This document shows positions 44,291-55,398 of a stretch of DNA of 64,000 nucleotides, in pieces. Positions within the stretch are counted from its first letter, which is position 1; every line of letters starts with the position of its first letter. Position numbers and translations under genes: made by a program. The DNA is from Desulfocapsa sp. (GTDB lineage Bacteria; Desulfobacterota; Desulfobulbia; Desulfobulbales; Desulfocapsaceae), in NCBI GenBank assembly GCA_016765495.1, contig JAESPV010000069.1, positions 1 through 64,000 on the forward strand, read 5' to 3'. The notes beneath the pieces were generated by a model. That model did no database searches. It saw only the letters and a program-made list of their open reading frames with translations, and was not told where the DNA came from.

Positions 44291-44890
44291 ATGGGTGAAG
44301 AAAAAAAGAGGCAAGGGTTCATACAAAGAAAGACAAGGGAAACCGATATCGATCTTACACTGTCCATTGATGGTAATGGAAAAACAGATATAGACTGCGG
44401 AGTACCTTTTCTCGATCACATGTTGGTTCTGTTCGGAGTCCATGGTTTTTTTGACCTGGTCGTGAAAGGGTCCGGTGATACGGAGATTGACGACCATCAT
44501 ACTGTGGAAGATATAGGAATTTGCCTGGGAAAGGCCTTTGCCATGGCTCTCGGTGACAAAAGCGGTATTGCGCGATATGGTCTTTCCTATCTGCCCATGG
44601 ACGAAACCCTTGTTCGGGTGGTAGTGGATGTTTCTAATCGTCCTTATGTTCATTATGAGGCCGATGTGCCTGATCAGAAACTCGGAACATTTGATACAGC
44701 ACTTGCCCTCGAATTTATGAGAGCTTTTGCACAGCATGCGGGTGTTACTCTCCATGTAGATCTTATTCATGGTGTTAATAGTCATCATATAATAGAAGCT
44801 GTTTTTAAAGCTCTTGCCCGGGCAATGCGTCAGGCCACTGAAAAATTGGATGGGCTTAATGGGGCCTTGTCGTCTAAAGGCGTACTTTAA
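44291..44890 (+). CDS. hisB: Imidazoleglycerol-phosphate dehydratase
   Basis: The 199-residue monofunctional HisB has the repeated metal-binding motifs GVPFLDHML, DDHHTVEDIGI, GVNSHHIIEAVFKALARAM. It dehydrates imidazoleglycerol phosphate in histidine synthesis. ATG 44291 is preferred to ATG 44279 because GAGG lies 6 nt upstream. The lipoprotein gene follows after 40 nt; hisD lies about 7 kb further on. Confidence 0.93.
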   Translation: MGEEKKRQGFIQRKTRETDIDLTLSIDGNGKTDIDCGVPFLDHMLVLFGVHGFFDLVVKGSGDTEIDDHHTVEDIGICLGKAFAMALGDKSGIARYGLSYLPMDETLVRVVVDVSNRPYVHYEADVPDQKLGTFDTALALEFMRAFAQHAGVTLHVDLIHGVNSHHIIEAVFKALARAMRQATEKLDGLNGALSSKGVL

Positions 44891-44930
44891 TGCTGGTGTA
44901 CTATTTGAATGTAACTCAATGAGGTTTCCT

Positions 44931-45566
44931 ATGATAAGATTTTTCTCTGTACTGTGTTGTCTCTTTTTTACTTTAACAGCTTGCTCGTTTGTTAGTGATG
45001 CTCCTAAAGAAATTGGACCATTACCGGAGTTAAGCTGTGTTGCAGTTCTGCCAACGGCGATTCCTGCTGGAAGGAATGAGGCTCTTTCTGCGGCTCGGAA
45101 AAAGAGCCTGCTTGAAGGCGCTGCTTTTTTTGATTCTGTTCTTGCAGAAGAACTCGGCGACCGTGCAGAGTTTATAGTGCTCACAGAAAATCAACTCGAT
45201 GCCATTCTTGGTGATTCCTGGGGGGGGCGGATACAGCAGGTTCGTGACGTGGGAAAGGCAACCGGTTGCGGGGCCATTCTCAAAACCAGTCTTAGCAGAT
45301 ATCGGGAACGCATTGGCAGTGAAATGTCTGCTGAAACTTCTGCATCAGCAGCATTTTCCATGCAACTGACTGGTGTGGAACGAGGGGACGTTCTTTGGAG
45401 TACCTCTTTTGACGAGACTCAAAAGGCACTCTTTGATGATATTTTCTCATTTGATAAAGCCCAAAAACGTGGTTTCAAGTGGGTGTCTGTCCAGGATCTT
45501 AGTCGTGATGGGTTGAGGAGTCGTTTGCAGAAATTTCCTTATTTTCTGAAGGTGGATGGAGAGTAA
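44931..45566 (+). CDS. Lipoprotein of unknown function
   Basis: The 211-residue product has a lipoprotein signal with lipobox LTAC (Cys 18). The body (LSCVAVLPTAIPAGRNEALS, ENQLDAILGDSWGGRIQQVR, GKATGCGAILKTSLSRYRER) loosely resembles the CsgG/TolB-N-like or LPP20-type fold of small envelope lipoproteins; no firm family. ATG 44931 has GAGG 8 nt upstream. It is followed by a clear terminator, so hisB and this gene form one transcript. Confidence 0.75.
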   Translation: MIRFFSVLCCLFFTLTACSFVSDAPKEIGPLPELSCVAVLPTAIPAGRNEALSAARKKSLLEGAAFFDSVLAEELGDRAEFIVLTENQLDAILGDSWGGRIQQVRDVGKATGCGAILKTSLSRYRERIGSEMSAETSASAAFSMQLTGVERGDVLWSTSFDETQKALFDDIFSFDKAQKRGFKWVSVQDLSRDGLRSRLQKFPYFLKVDGE

Positions 45567-45615
45567 GTAACATTAATCCTATTGTTGTAGAAGATTTTGT
45601 GGTTGTTTAAATGTT

Positions 45616-45655
45616 AGCCCCATTCTCCGTGAGTTGGAAGAATGGGGCTTTGTTG
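45616..45655 (+). terminator. Intrinsic terminator after the lipoprotein gene
   Basis: AGCCCCATTCT pairs with AGAATGGGGCT (11 bp, 12-nt loop), followed by TTGTTGT. Confidence 0.8.
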
Positions 45656-45806
45656 TGCAAGGGATTGAGGTTGCAAGTCTTGTTTTTTCTTGCTTTTTAA
45701 AAACTCTCCACATAAAATTACTTCTGTTAAAGGCAGAATCCAACCATATCAGTTTGCTTGGCTTATCTTATTGTTGTCGTAAGGGGAGCTGAACCAGGAG
45801 AATGAC

Positions 45807-47450
45807 GTGAGTATTAAGTTTAAATTACGTGTTATTGCAGGTGCCTTAGTTTCAATCATTGTTGTTATGTTTATTGCGACGTACGTTAATACACAGAGGC
45901 AGGCAGATGATGGAATGCTGATTAATCTTGCCGGACGTCAGAGGATGCTGACACAAAAAATGTCCAAAGAAGCGCATAATTATTTGCTTGTCCTGGCAAA
46001 GACAGGAAAGTCCGATGATGTATTGCTGCAAAATGTCAGGTCATCTATGAACGTTTTTGATATGACTCTGTCTGCTCTGATTCGATCAGGTAAGGCTCCA
46101 ACCAGTCTGAATCTTGCCACCACTGAATACCGTTTCTGCCCTGCTGCTGAAGGTGATATCCTTACCCAGCTTAAGAAGGTACAGAATCTGTGGGGAAACT
46201 ATTCCTCTATCATGGAGAAGATATTGAGCAACAACTATACAGAGTCTGAGTATGACAAGTTTCATGTTGATAACATAAAACTCCTCAAAGAGATGAATGT
46301 GGCCGTTGTTATGATGCAGAAAAAGGCTGAGAGAGCAGTCAGTCAACTGCTAACAATCCAGATGGTTCTTGTGCTGGTTGGTTTGGTTTTCATGTTTTTT
46401 GCAATGATGGTAATAAGCACGATCACCAAACGCATTGCTCGAATGAAAAGTTTCTGTAACGAATTCGGCGATGGGGATCTACGTGCCCGCTCAAGTATCA
46501 CTGGGAATGACGAGCTTGGGGAGATGGGGGCCAGCCTTGACAGTATGGCTTCTCATTTGCAAGAGATTATCTCGGACATTGGATCTGATGCTGCCAATCT
46601 TGATACCACTTCCGAGTCTTTGCTGCAGATATCAAATAAAGTGTATGATGAATGTGAGAATAGTTCTGCGCGTACTAATTCCGTTGCTGCAGCAACAGAG
46701 GAGATGAGTGTCAATTTGAATTCTGTGGCAGCGGCTGTTGAGGAAACTTCCACAAATGTTGCCCTGATGGCAGAATCTGTTACCACAATGACAGAAACAA
46801 TTAAAGTTATTACCAGTGACACAGAGGCTGCACGGGAAAAAACCAGTGAAGCAGTCAAACAATCGCAATCTGCGACCAGCCGGGTTGATGAGCTCGGCAT
46901 AGCGGCTACTGAAATCAGTAAAGTTACAGAATCGATAACAGAAATTTCCGAGCAGACAAACCTTCTTGCTTTAAATGCCACCATCGAGGCAGCGCGTGCC
47001 GGAGAAGCTGGAAAGGGATTCGCAGTAGTTGCAAATGAAATCAAGGATCTTGCCAAACAGACCGCTGAAGCAACACTTGATATTCGTTCAAAGATTGAAT
47101 CCATCCAGAACTCAACGGATAACACAGTGACAGAAATTAATTCCATTGTTGATATAATTAATACCGTAGATGGCTTGGTAGGTGGAGTTGCGGAAGCCCT
47201 TGAAGAACAGGCTGAAACAGCCATGGGGATTGCAGAAAATGTTGATCAGGCATCCGCAGGAATTATGGAAGTTACTGAAAATGTCGCTCAGAGTTCTGCT
47301 GTTTCCCAGGAAGTTTCCTCCGATCTTACCTCTGTTAATCATGATATTGAGGGGATTAATGCTTCCAGTGGGGAGCTTTCGCATAAGGCTGGTGACTTAA
47401 GCTCTCTTGCTTCAATGCTTGCAAAGCGGGTTGAAAAGTTTAGAACTTGA
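45807..47450 (+). CDS. PilJ/NarX-type methyl-accepting chemotaxis protein
   Basis: The 547-residue receptor has a first membrane helix (about 9-29), a type-IV-pili/NarX-type sensor domain ([20 protein letters not shown]), a second helix (about 187-208), HAMP, and a signalling hairpin with [20 protein letters not shown] followed by [20 protein letters not shown]. The N-terminal motif resembles receptors that sense small ions such as nitrate; the ligand is unknown. GTG start with AGGAG 8 nt upstream. No che genes are adjacent. Confidence 0.93.
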   Translation: MSIKFKLRVIAGALVSIIVVMFIATYVNTQRQADDGMLINLAGRQRMLTQKMSKEAHNYLLVLAKTGKSDDVLLQNVRSSMNVFDMTLSALIRSGKAPTSLNLATTEYRFCPAAEGDILTQLKKVQNLWGNYSSIMEKILSNNYTESEYDKFHVDNIKLLKEMNVAVVMMQKKAERAVSQLLTIQMVLVLVGLVFMFFAMMVISTITKRIARMKSFCNEFGDGDLRARSSITGNDELGEMGASLDSMASHLQEIISDIGSDAANLDTTSESLLQISNKVYDECENSSARTNSVAAATEEMSVNLNSVAAAVEETSTNVALMAESVTTMTETIKVITSDTEAAREKTSEAVKQSQSATSRVDELGIAATEISKVTESITEISEQTNLLALNATIEAARAGEAGKGFAVVANEIKDLAKQTAEATLDIRSKIESIQNSTDNTVTEINSIVDIINTVDGLVGGVAEALEEQAETAMGIAENVDQASAGIMEVTENVAQSSAVSQEVSSDLTSVNHDIEGINASSGELSHKAGDLSSLASMLAKRVEKFRT

Positions 47451-47523
47451 TTTCTTTTATTTATCTTTTGTTGTACGTTTTGTTATATTAGCCCCTTGTA
47501 AAGTGAAACAGAGCAACAGTGCG

Positions 47524-47553
47524 CTAAGGAAGGTGCGTTAAATAACTTGAACA
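47524..47553 (+). repeat. 30-bp dispersed repeat, copy 2
   Basis: About 25/30 identical to 24862-24891, ending in the shared 14-mer AAATAACTTGAACA, located between the chemoreceptor and pyrF genes in a 200-nt spacer otherwise without features. Confidence 0.55.
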
Positions 47554-47652
47554 CCTTGCATCAGTATCGAGATCGAGCATTTACGATGGTGGTATTGAAA
47601 ATCGTTTACTGCAAATTACGTTAATCATTATATAGTATGCACAATTGAAAAT

Positions 47653-48369
47653 ATGAGTAAAAACATCCCATTAAATGAACGAATAATTTTTGCACTCGAT
47701 GTCTCGTCACATGATGAGGCCATGAAACTAGTTAAAAAACTGGATGGAGATATTAAATTTTTCAAAGTTGGCCTTCAACTCTTTCTTGCTGGTTGGTTCC
47801 CAACCATTGAAGCAATCATTGCCCGTGGCAACAAAGTAATGGTTGATTTGAAATTCTTCGACATCCCTGAAACGGTTAGACTTGCCGTCGACCAATTAAA
47901 AAACAGAGGCATCACCTTTGTCACTGTCCATGGTAACGATCCAATCCTCAAAGCTGCAACTCAAGATAAAAACGGTTTGAAAATTCTTGCCATTACAGTG
48001 CTTACCAGCTTCGGCGAAAATGACATGAAAGAAATGGGGATGTCTGGAAGTGTCAGGGATCTCGTTCTCCTTCGCTCAAAAAAAGCTCTGGAAATTGGTT
48101 GTGACGGTGTCGTATCTTCTGCGCTGGAAGCCGAAGAAATCCGTAAAGAATCAGGCAGCGACTTTCTGATTGTCACTCCAGGTATTAGGCCTGGGGTAAA
48201 TGTTGAGGATGATGGTGACGACCAAAAGCGTATCGCCACAGCAAGAGAAGCAATCATAAATGGTGCTGACCATGTCGTTATAGGGAGACCAATCCGAAAT
48301 AGTGATGATCCCATATCTCTTATTAGAGGATTGCAGCGAGAAATTAAAGAAGGTCTCGCTGAAAGATAA
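47653..48369 (+). CDS. pyrF: Orotidine 5'-phosphate decarboxylase
   Basis: The 238-residue enzyme has IIFALDVSSHDEAM and the catalytic VDLKFFDIPETV (DxKxxD), with the phosphate-binding ADHVVIGRPI end. It makes UMP in pyrimidine synthesis. The ribosome-binding site is weak. Single-gene unit by spacing. Confidence 0.95.
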   Translation: MSKNIPLNERIIFALDVSSHDEAMKLVKKLDGDIKFFKVGLQLFLAGWFPTIEAIIARGNKVMVDLKFFDIPETVRLAVDQLKNRGITFVTVHGNDPILKAATQDKNGLKILAITVLTSFGENDMKEMGMSGSVRDLVLLRSKKALEIGCDGVVSSALEAEEIRKESGSDFLIVTPGIRPGVNVEDDGDDQKRIATAREAIINGADHVVIGRPIRNSDDPISLIRGLQREIKEGLAER

Positions 48370-48526
48370 CGCCATTTTGTTGCATTTTCACCAGTACATT
48401 TAGCACCACCATCACTCCACCTCTTTTAACCCCGTCACGGCATTTTTTTTCTCGTTCCCGGTTTCAAGCACTTGCAACATCGGAGTGTCTTGAAACTATT
48501 TTGTTGTTCAGTGAGTCGTTACCGTT

Positions 48527-49240
48527 ATGCTTTCATCACGAACGAATAAACGCATAGGGCAGGCCATGCACGATTACTCCATGTTAAGCGATGGAGATCA
48601 GGTACTGGTTGCTGTGTCTGGTGGAATAGATAGCCTGGTACTGGCCTGGCTGTTGAACCATTGGCAAAAAAAGGCTCCTGTGAAGTATGGACTACGCGCA
48701 GTTCATATCGATATGGATGTCTGGAATCAGGAGATGAATGTGCCAAATCCCCTGTCCCAGGTAAGGGAGCAAATGCGACTGACCGGGCTGTCGGTTTATA
48801 TTGAAAAGAGTCTTCCTCTGGGAGTTGAGGAGAGAAGTTGCTTTACTTGTTCAAAATTACGGCGTAAACAGCTTTTTGATCTTGCCAGCCGGTTCAAATG
48901 TAATAAGATTGCCTTCGGTCATCACAAAGATGATCTGTTGGAGACTCTGTTTATAAATATGTTTTATAGCGGCAACATTTCCACCATGGTTCCGGTACAG
49001 GAATTGTTTTCCGGCAGGCTTTCTCTGATTCGTCCTCTTGCCTATATTGATAAGCGTGAGGTTGAAGAGGCAGCCGGGAGAATTGGTCTTACAGCGGTGA
49101 GCAATTTATGCCCGTTGGCAGGCGATACCAGGAGGGAGAAGGTTCAGAAAATGCTGCAGGATATTTATGGTCAGATACCCGGTGCCAAGGCATCATTATT
49201 TGCATCCATGAAAAATGTACGAGAAGGATATATGTTGTGA
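48527..49240 (+). CDS. ttcA: TtcA-family tRNA 2-thiocytidine synthase
   Basis: The 237-residue PP-loop protein has VAVSGGIDSLVL, the CFTC pair and a third Cys in SNLCPLAGD, the three ligands of the [4Fe-4S] cluster in TtcA. GHHKDDLLETLFINM is the typical helix. The enzyme thiolates cytidine 32 of some tRNAs. It is shorter than Escherichia coli TtcA (about 311), mostly at the ends. Its TGA overlaps the GTG of the DUF89 gene. Confidence 0.85.
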   Translation: MLSSRTNKRIGQAMHDYSMLSDGDQVLVAVSGGIDSLVLAWLLNHWQKKAPVKYGLRAVHIDMDVWNQEMNVPNPLSQVREQMRLTGLSVYIEKSLPLGVEERSCFTCSKLRRKQLFDLASRFKCNKIAFGHHKDDLLETLFINMFYSGNISTMVPVQELFSGRLSLIRPLAYIDKREVEEAAGRIGLTAVSNLCPLAGDTRREKVQKMLQDIYGQIPGAKASLFASMKNVREGYML

Positions 49241-50142
49241 AGACCTCACTCGATTGTATGGCCTGTTATCTTGCTCAGACGCTGCGGGTTTCACGGGTAG
49301 CCACCAATGTCGAATCAAAACACCTCAGTGCTTTACGGCGGGTGGCTGAACTGATTGGCGCCATGGATATGGAAAGAACACCGCCTGAGAACTCCGTGGC
49401 AGTGTATCGTGCTATTTCAGAGATCACGGGTTGCGCTGATCCCTATCTTGAAATGAAACAGCAGGCCAACGAGCAGGCCCTTGCCGTTTTACCGGAATTT
49501 AAAAAGAAGATTATTGGTAGTAGCGATCCATTAGCCACAGCCCTGCGCATTGCAATTGGCGGAAATATTATTGATTATGGTGCCATGCACAGTTTTGATG
49601 TGGCTGTTGCCATGGAGCGTTGCCTGAATTCCCCCTTTGTTGTTGATCACAGCGAGAGGCTTTTGCAAAAATTAAGATCACTTGAAAAGGGCGCCAAGGT
49701 ACTTTATCTGGCTGATAACTCCGGTGAGATCGTGTATGATTCTCTGGTTGTGAGCGAACTGGCCCGCCTGGGACTTGATGTTACGGTGGTTGTGAAAAGC
49801 GGGCCGATTATTAATGATGCACTCATCGCAGATGCACGGTTCTGCGGGATTGATACGATTGCACGTGTTCTTGAGAATGGGACACGTTGTCCTGGAACAC
49901 CGTTGGCCGATTGTTCTGCTGAATTGCTGCAGGCCTTCGAAAAAGCAGATATTATTATCTCAAAAGGGCAGGGGAACTTTGAAACATTATCGGAGTCAGA
50001 GGCTGAAATATACTTTCTGCTAACAATAAAATGTTCTGTTGTGGGAACACATCTGGCTGAACTCAGTAAAACCCCACAGCAGGAACTCTCCGGAAATGGA
50101 GAACTCGTATTGTTTCATTATAATGGGAAACCCGATGTTTAA
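49237..50142 (+). CDS. DUF89 (ARMT1-like) damage-control phosphatase
   Basis: The 301-residue protein begins with the LDCMACYLAQTLR Cys pair of the DUF89 group and has the metal-site motifs YLADNSGEIVYDSLV and SKGQGNFETL. The family removes phosphates from damaged sugar phosphates and cofactors such as 4'-phosphopantetheine; the bacterial substrate is not known. GTG 49237 with AAGGA upstream overlaps ttcA by 4 nt; the longer in-frame extension would overlap ttcA by more than 100 nt and is rejected. Confidence 0.85.
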   Translation: MKTSLDCMACYLAQTLRVSRVATNVESKHLSALRRVAELIGAMDMERTPPENSVAVYRAISEITGCADPYLEMKQQANEQALAVLPEFKKKIIGSSDPLATALRIAIGGNIIDYGAMHSFDVAVAMERCLNSPFVVDHSERLLQKLRSLEKGAKVLYLADNSGEIVYDSLVVSELARLGLDVTVVVKSGPIINDALIADARFCGIDTIARVLENGTRCPGTPLADCSAELLQAFEKADIIISKGQGNFETLSESEAEIYFLLTIKCSVVGTHLAELSKTPQQELSGNGELVLFHYNGKPDV

Positions 50143-51490
50143 AAGAATACAAACGCTCCTTACGCAAAAGGAAACACATAAAAAAGTGACCATAAGGGGA
50201 TGGATACGCACCCGGCGTGACACTGGCAGTTTTTCTTTTCTTGAAGTGAACGATGGCTCCTGTCTTGCCAACCTTCAGGTTATTGCAGATAAAGATCTCC
50301 CAAATTATGAGGAAGATGTAAGCAAACTAAGTGCTGGCTGTAGTGTTGTTGTTGCAGGTACTTTACAGGAGTCACCGGCCAAAGGGCAGGATGTTGAACT
50401 TCAGGCGGAGTCGGTGGAAGTAGTGGGCTGGGCAGACCCTGAGTCCTATCCTCTCCAGAAAAAACGACACTCGCTGGAGTTTCTACGCTCAATCAGTCAT
50501 CTCAGGCCTCGCACCAATGCCTTAGGCGCTGTCACTCGAGTGCGCTCCCGGCTTTCATTTGCGGTACATAGTTTTTTCCAGAAACGTGACTTTGCACAGG
50601 TTCACACCCCAATTATCACCACCAGTGATTGCGAAGGTGCCGGAGAAGTTTTCCAGATTCGTGCAAGTGGTGAAACAAAAGAAAAACCCTTTTTTGGCCA
50701 GCAGGCCGGGCTCACTGTGAGCGGTCAGCTTCAGGCAGAGGTCTATGCCTTATCTCTTGGCCAGGTGTATACATTCGGCCCCACATTTCGCGCAGAAAAT
50801 TCCAATACAAGCAGGCATCTTGCGGAATTCTGGATGGTCGAGCCGGAGATGGCCTTCTGTGATCTTGACTGCAATATCGAACTTGCAACGGATCTGCTGA
50901 AATTTGTTTTGCAGGATGTTCTTGCAAACTGCGTGGAAGATCTGGCTCTGTTTGATACGTTTGTTGAAAAAGGTTTAGTGAAAAAATTGCAGGATGTGGT
51001 GAATAAAGAGTTTGTTCATATCACCTACACTGAAGCAGTAGACCAATTGAGCATGCTGAAGGGTACATTTGAATATCCGGTGGAGTGGGGTGTCGATCTC
51101 CAATCGGAGCATGAACGTTATCTCTCTGAGATACTGTACAAATGTCCTGTTATTGTTACTGACTATCCTGCCTCCATCAAGCCATTTTATATGCGGCTCA
51201 ATGACGATGAAAAAACGGTTGCGGCCATGGATATTCTGGTACCGGGTATTGGTGAAATAGTTGGTGGCTCTCAGCGCGAAGAAAGACTTGATGTGCTTAC
51301 CCGGCGAATGAATGAAGCTGGCATTGATCTTGAGGAGTATGGCTGGTATCTGGATCTCAGACGTTATGGAACTGTGCCCCATGCAGGATTTGGTTTGGGT
51401 TTTGAGAGACTTGTACAGTTTACAACCGGTATGAAGAATATCAGAGAAGTGATTCCTTTTCCTCGAACGCCGGGTTTTGCACCATGTTAG
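50135..51490 (+). CDS. asnS: Asparaginyl-tRNA synthetase
   Basis: The 451-residue class IIb synthetase has an OB-fold anticodon domain (about 1-110; VTIRGWIRTRRDTGSFSFLE), motif 2 FRAENSNTSRHLAEFWMVEP and motif 3 GFGLGFERLVQFTTGMKN. ATG 50135 with GGGA 7 nt before it overlaps the DUF89 stop by 8 nt. The C-terminus (FPRTPGFAPC) differs slightly from the common PRTPG end. Confidence 0.94.
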   Translation: MFKRIQTLLTQKETHKKVTIRGWIRTRRDTGSFSFLEVNDGSCLANLQVIADKDLPNYEEDVSKLSAGCSVVVAGTLQESPAKGQDVELQAESVEVVGWADPESYPLQKKRHSLEFLRSISHLRPRTNALGAVTRVRSRLSFAVHSFFQKRDFAQVHTPIITTSDCEGAGEVFQIRASGETKEKPFFGQQAGLTVSGQLQAEVYALSLGQVYTFGPTFRAENSNTSRHLAEFWMVEPEMAFCDLDCNIELATDLLKFVLQDVLANCVEDLALFDTFVEKGLVKKLQDVVNKEFVHITYTEAVDQLSMLKGTFEYPVEWGVDLQSEHERYLSEILYKCPVIVTDYPASIKPFYMRLNDDEKTVAAMDILVPGIGEIVGGSQREERLDVLTRRMNEAGIDLEEYGWYLDLRRYGTVPHAGFGLGFERLVQFTTGMKNIREVIPFPRTPGFAPC

Positions 51491-51515
51491 GTAATTTTGA
51501 ATTTGAGGAATAATT

Positions 51516-52202
51516 GTGGGTAAGGGACCAGGCGTACAAAAAATGTTTGATAATATTGCTCCAAGCTATGACTTGATGAATCGGGTCATGACCATGGGGC
51601 AGGATCAAAAATGGCGACGTTTTGTCGTGAATCAGGCAGGTGACCCGGGAACCGGATGGGTACTTGATCTTGCCACGGGAACCGGTGATATTGCAGCATT
51701 GATGGAAAAACAATTCCCGGCTGGGCAGCATCTCGGGGCTGATTTCTCCTTGAATATGCTCAGTGAAGCCAGAAAAAGATTTTCAAACCAGGCTATTCAC
51801 TGGCAGGCAGGTGATGCAACTAATTTGCCCTATAAGGATAACACCTTCGAGTCTGTAACGTTTGGTTATCTGTTAAGGAATGTTGATGACAGTCTTGTTG
51901 TTTTAAAAGAAATTCATAGAGTCTTAAAACCAGGTGGACGAGTAGTATGTCTTGATACAACGCCTCCTGAAAAAAATATCCTGTATCCTTTTATTCGTTT
52001 GCATTTTCGTTTTGGTATTCCCTTGCTTGGTCGTTTTATTGCCAGTGACGAGACAGCATACAGTTACCTGACGGGATCGACCATGGATTTTCATAAAGCG
52101 GAAGAGCTTGCCGAAATTTTCAGGCAGGCTGGTTTTACAAGTGTGGATTATAAAAAATTTATGATGGGTACTATTGGGGTTCATTGGGGCACTTCTGCAT
52201 AG
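51516..52202 (+). CDS. ubiE: Demethylmenaquinone methyltransferase UbiE/MenG
   Basis: The 228-residue SAM methyltransferase has VLDLATGTGDIAALM, DATNLPYKDNTFESVTFGY and LLRNVDDSLVVLKEIHRVLK, matching UbiE/MenG. In an anaerobe with menaquinone it completes quinone synthesis, consistent with a Nuo complex needing menaquinone. GTG start, GAGGAA upstream. Confidence 0.92.
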   Translation: MGKGPGVQKMFDNIAPSYDLMNRVMTMGQDQKWRRFVVNQAGDPGTGWVLDLATGTGDIAALMEKQFPAGQHLGADFSLNMLSEARKRFSNQAIHWQAGDATNLPYKDNTFESVTFGYLLRNVDDSLVVLKEIHRVLKPGGRVVCLDTTPPEKNILYPFIRLHFRFGIPLLGRFIASDETAYSYLTGSTMDFHKAEELAEIFRQAGFTSVDYKKFMMGTIGVHWGTSA

Positions 52203-52236
52203 CTACAGGAAAAACATACTGGAATACTATTAAATT

Positions 52237-53547
52237 ATGTTAATACAGCCATTTACTACTAAAAGTCCTGAGGGCGAAAAATGTCTCAAGGCTCTTCTGT
52301 CTCGTTTTCAACCAGCCGGGAACAACTGCCGTGATTTGGTAGCTGATATCATTGATCAGGTAAAAACCAGAGGCGATGAAGCAGTTCTCGAATATACCAG
52401 AAAATTCGATGCTCCCGATCTTAGTATTGAGAGTTTACAGGTATCGACTGCTGAGTTGAAGGAATCCTACGAGCTGGTTGATGATGATTTCCTTGCAACT
52501 CTAGCTAAAGCCATAGAGCGAATCCAGGTTTTTCACGAACGGGAAATGGAAGATTCCTGGATGCAAACCCGTGAAAACGGTACCATTGTAGGCCGGTTGG
52601 TACGTCCGGTTGATGCTGCAGGATTATATGTTCCAGGCGGGCAGGGAGGTTCCACACCCCTTGTTTCTTCCGTTCTCATGAATGGAATCCCAGCAGGAAT
52701 TGCAGGAGTTGCACAACGGGTTATGCTCACTCCGCCCAATAAGGAGGGTACGGTCAGTCCTCATTTACTGGTGGCTGCCCAGGAGATAGGAATTGTAGAT
52801 ATTTTTAAAGCGGGATCTGCATGGGGAATTGCAGCACTGGCCCATGGTACAAAAACCATTCCTGCAGTGGATGTTATTGTGGGGCCTGGCAATCAGTTTG
52901 TCACAGAAGCCAAGTCTCAAGTTTCCGGCATGCTGCGTATTGATATGATAGCAGGGCCGTCGGAAGTATTGATTGTGGCAGATGAAAGTGCAACTGCTGC
53001 TTATGTTGCAGCTGATATGCTGGCTCAGGCCGAACATGATCCAATGGCATTGGCTGTTGTTGTGACCACTGAAGAGCAATTGGCAAGAGATATCCTTGTG
53101 GAACTCGACCGACAGCTTACCAATCTCAGTCGTGCTGAAATTGCCACAAAATCACTTCAAGACAGAGGGGTGATCTTAATTGCAGAAGATATGGAAGAGG
53201 CCGTGAGTATTGCCAATGATGTCGCAATCGAACATCTGCAGCTGATGGTCAATGAACCATGGGGGATGCTGCCACGAATTCGTCATGCTGGAGCTATCTT
53301 TTTAGGACATCACACTCCTGAAGCAGCAGGCGATTATATCGCAGGGCCCAATCATGTGCTGCCTACCATGGGCACAGCCAGGTACTCTTCGGCTCTTGGT
53401 GTTGAAACATTTTTAAAGAAAAGTTCAATTATCAGCTACTCAAAGCAGGCTCTACAGGAAGATGGAGATGATATTCGACTTCTAGCCGGTCTTGAAGGCT
53501 TAACGGCCCATGCCAACTCTGTAACAGAGCGTTTAAAAGACAGATAG
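52237..53547 (+). CDS. hisD: Histidinol dehydrogenase
   Basis: The 436-residue enzyme has GRLVRPVDAAGLYVPGG, the zinc/substrate segment IDMIAGPSEVLIVAD with QAEHDPMA, and GPNHVLPTMGTARYSSALGV. It oxidises histidinol to histidine. rsmG follows after 3 nt, so the pair is co-transcribed. Confidence 0.96.
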   Translation: MLIQPFTTKSPEGEKCLKALLSRFQPAGNNCRDLVADIIDQVKTRGDEAVLEYTRKFDAPDLSIESLQVSTAELKESYELVDDDFLATLAKAIERIQVFHEREMEDSWMQTRENGTIVGRLVRPVDAAGLYVPGGQGGSTPLVSSVLMNGIPAGIAGVAQRVMLTPPNKEGTVSPHLLVAAQEIGIVDIFKAGSAWGIAALAHGTKTIPAVDVIVGPGNQFVTEAKSQVSGMLRIDMIAGPSEVLIVADESATAAYVAADMLAQAEHDPMALAVVVTTEEQLARDILVELDRQLTNLSRAEIATKSLQDRGVILIAEDMEEAVSIANDVAIEHLQLMVNEPWGMLPRIRHAGAIFLGHHTPEAAGDYIAGPNHVLPTMGTARYSSALGVETFLKKSSIISYSKQALQEDGDDIRLLAGLEGLTAHANSVTERLKDR

Positions 53548-53550
53548 ATT

Positions 53551-54226
53551 ATGGGAGAAGATTTTGATTTTGCTTTTATAGCAGGCTTCTGTCAGGGCTG
53601 TGATTCCATGGGATTAGCAAGGCCTGATGCTGAGGCTTTGAACAGGCTTTACACATATTTCAAAGAGTTAAAGCGGTGGAGTAAAAAAATTAACCTCATT
53701 GCTAAAAAGGCAACAGACAGCGAAATTCTTGAAAAGCATTTCCTGGATTCTCTTACCTTGTTACCACTTCTTGCCGGTGAAAACCTGCATCTCCTTGATA
53801 TCGGTACAGGAGCCGGGTTTCCAGGGCTTGTCTGCAAGGCTGTAAAACCTGAATTGAAACTGACCCTTGTTGAACCCCGCCAAAAACGGGTCGCATTTCT
53901 CTCGCACATTACAAGAACTTTGCAGCTTGAAAATGTTTCTATTATGGATTGTCGGGCTGAAGATGAGACCAGGTTGCCATCAGATGGAGGCTATACTCAT
54001 ATCACCAGTCGTGCTGTGAGCGAGGTGAACGTGTTTCTGGAAATGAGTAGCCGTTTTATGGCACCAGGAGTGCAGGTTATCTGCATGAAGGGACCAAAAT
54101 GGGAAGAAGAACTTGCTGTGTGGAAACAAAACCAAGGTACCAGACAGCTCCAGCTCACCTCCAGAAAAGAATATAGACTCCCGCAATTGAAAGGGTCACG
54201 TCACCTATTGGTTTTTGAACAAAAAA

Positions 54227-54231
<5 letters not shown>
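53551..54231 (+). CDS. rsmG: 16S rRNA m7G527 methyltransferase RsmG
   Basis: The 226-residue enzyme has KKINLIAKKA, HFLDSLTLLPLL, LLDIGTGAGFPGLVCKAVKP and HITSRAVSEVNVFLEM, matching RsmG (GidB). The reading frame ends normally for the family (RHLLVFEQKR), but its TAA is supplied by the terminus of a repeat element that begins inside the last codons. No obvious ribosome-binding site. Confidence 0.92.

Positions 54232-55397
<1,166 letters not shown>

Positions 55398-55398
<1 letters not shown>

Noticed and set aside
44264-45184. 306-codon open frame on the minus strand
   Set aside because: It lies antisense to hisB and the lipoprotein gene; no ribosome-binding site or recognisable domain.
46553-47224. 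223-codon open frame on the minus strand within the chemoreceptor gene
   Set aside because: Repetitive Ser/Ala composition mirrors the coiled-coil codons of the chemoreceptor on the other strand.
49108-49236. Longer DUF89 protein starting inside ttcA
   Set aside because: It would overlap ttcA by more than 100 nt; the family begins with the Cys motif just after GTG 49237.
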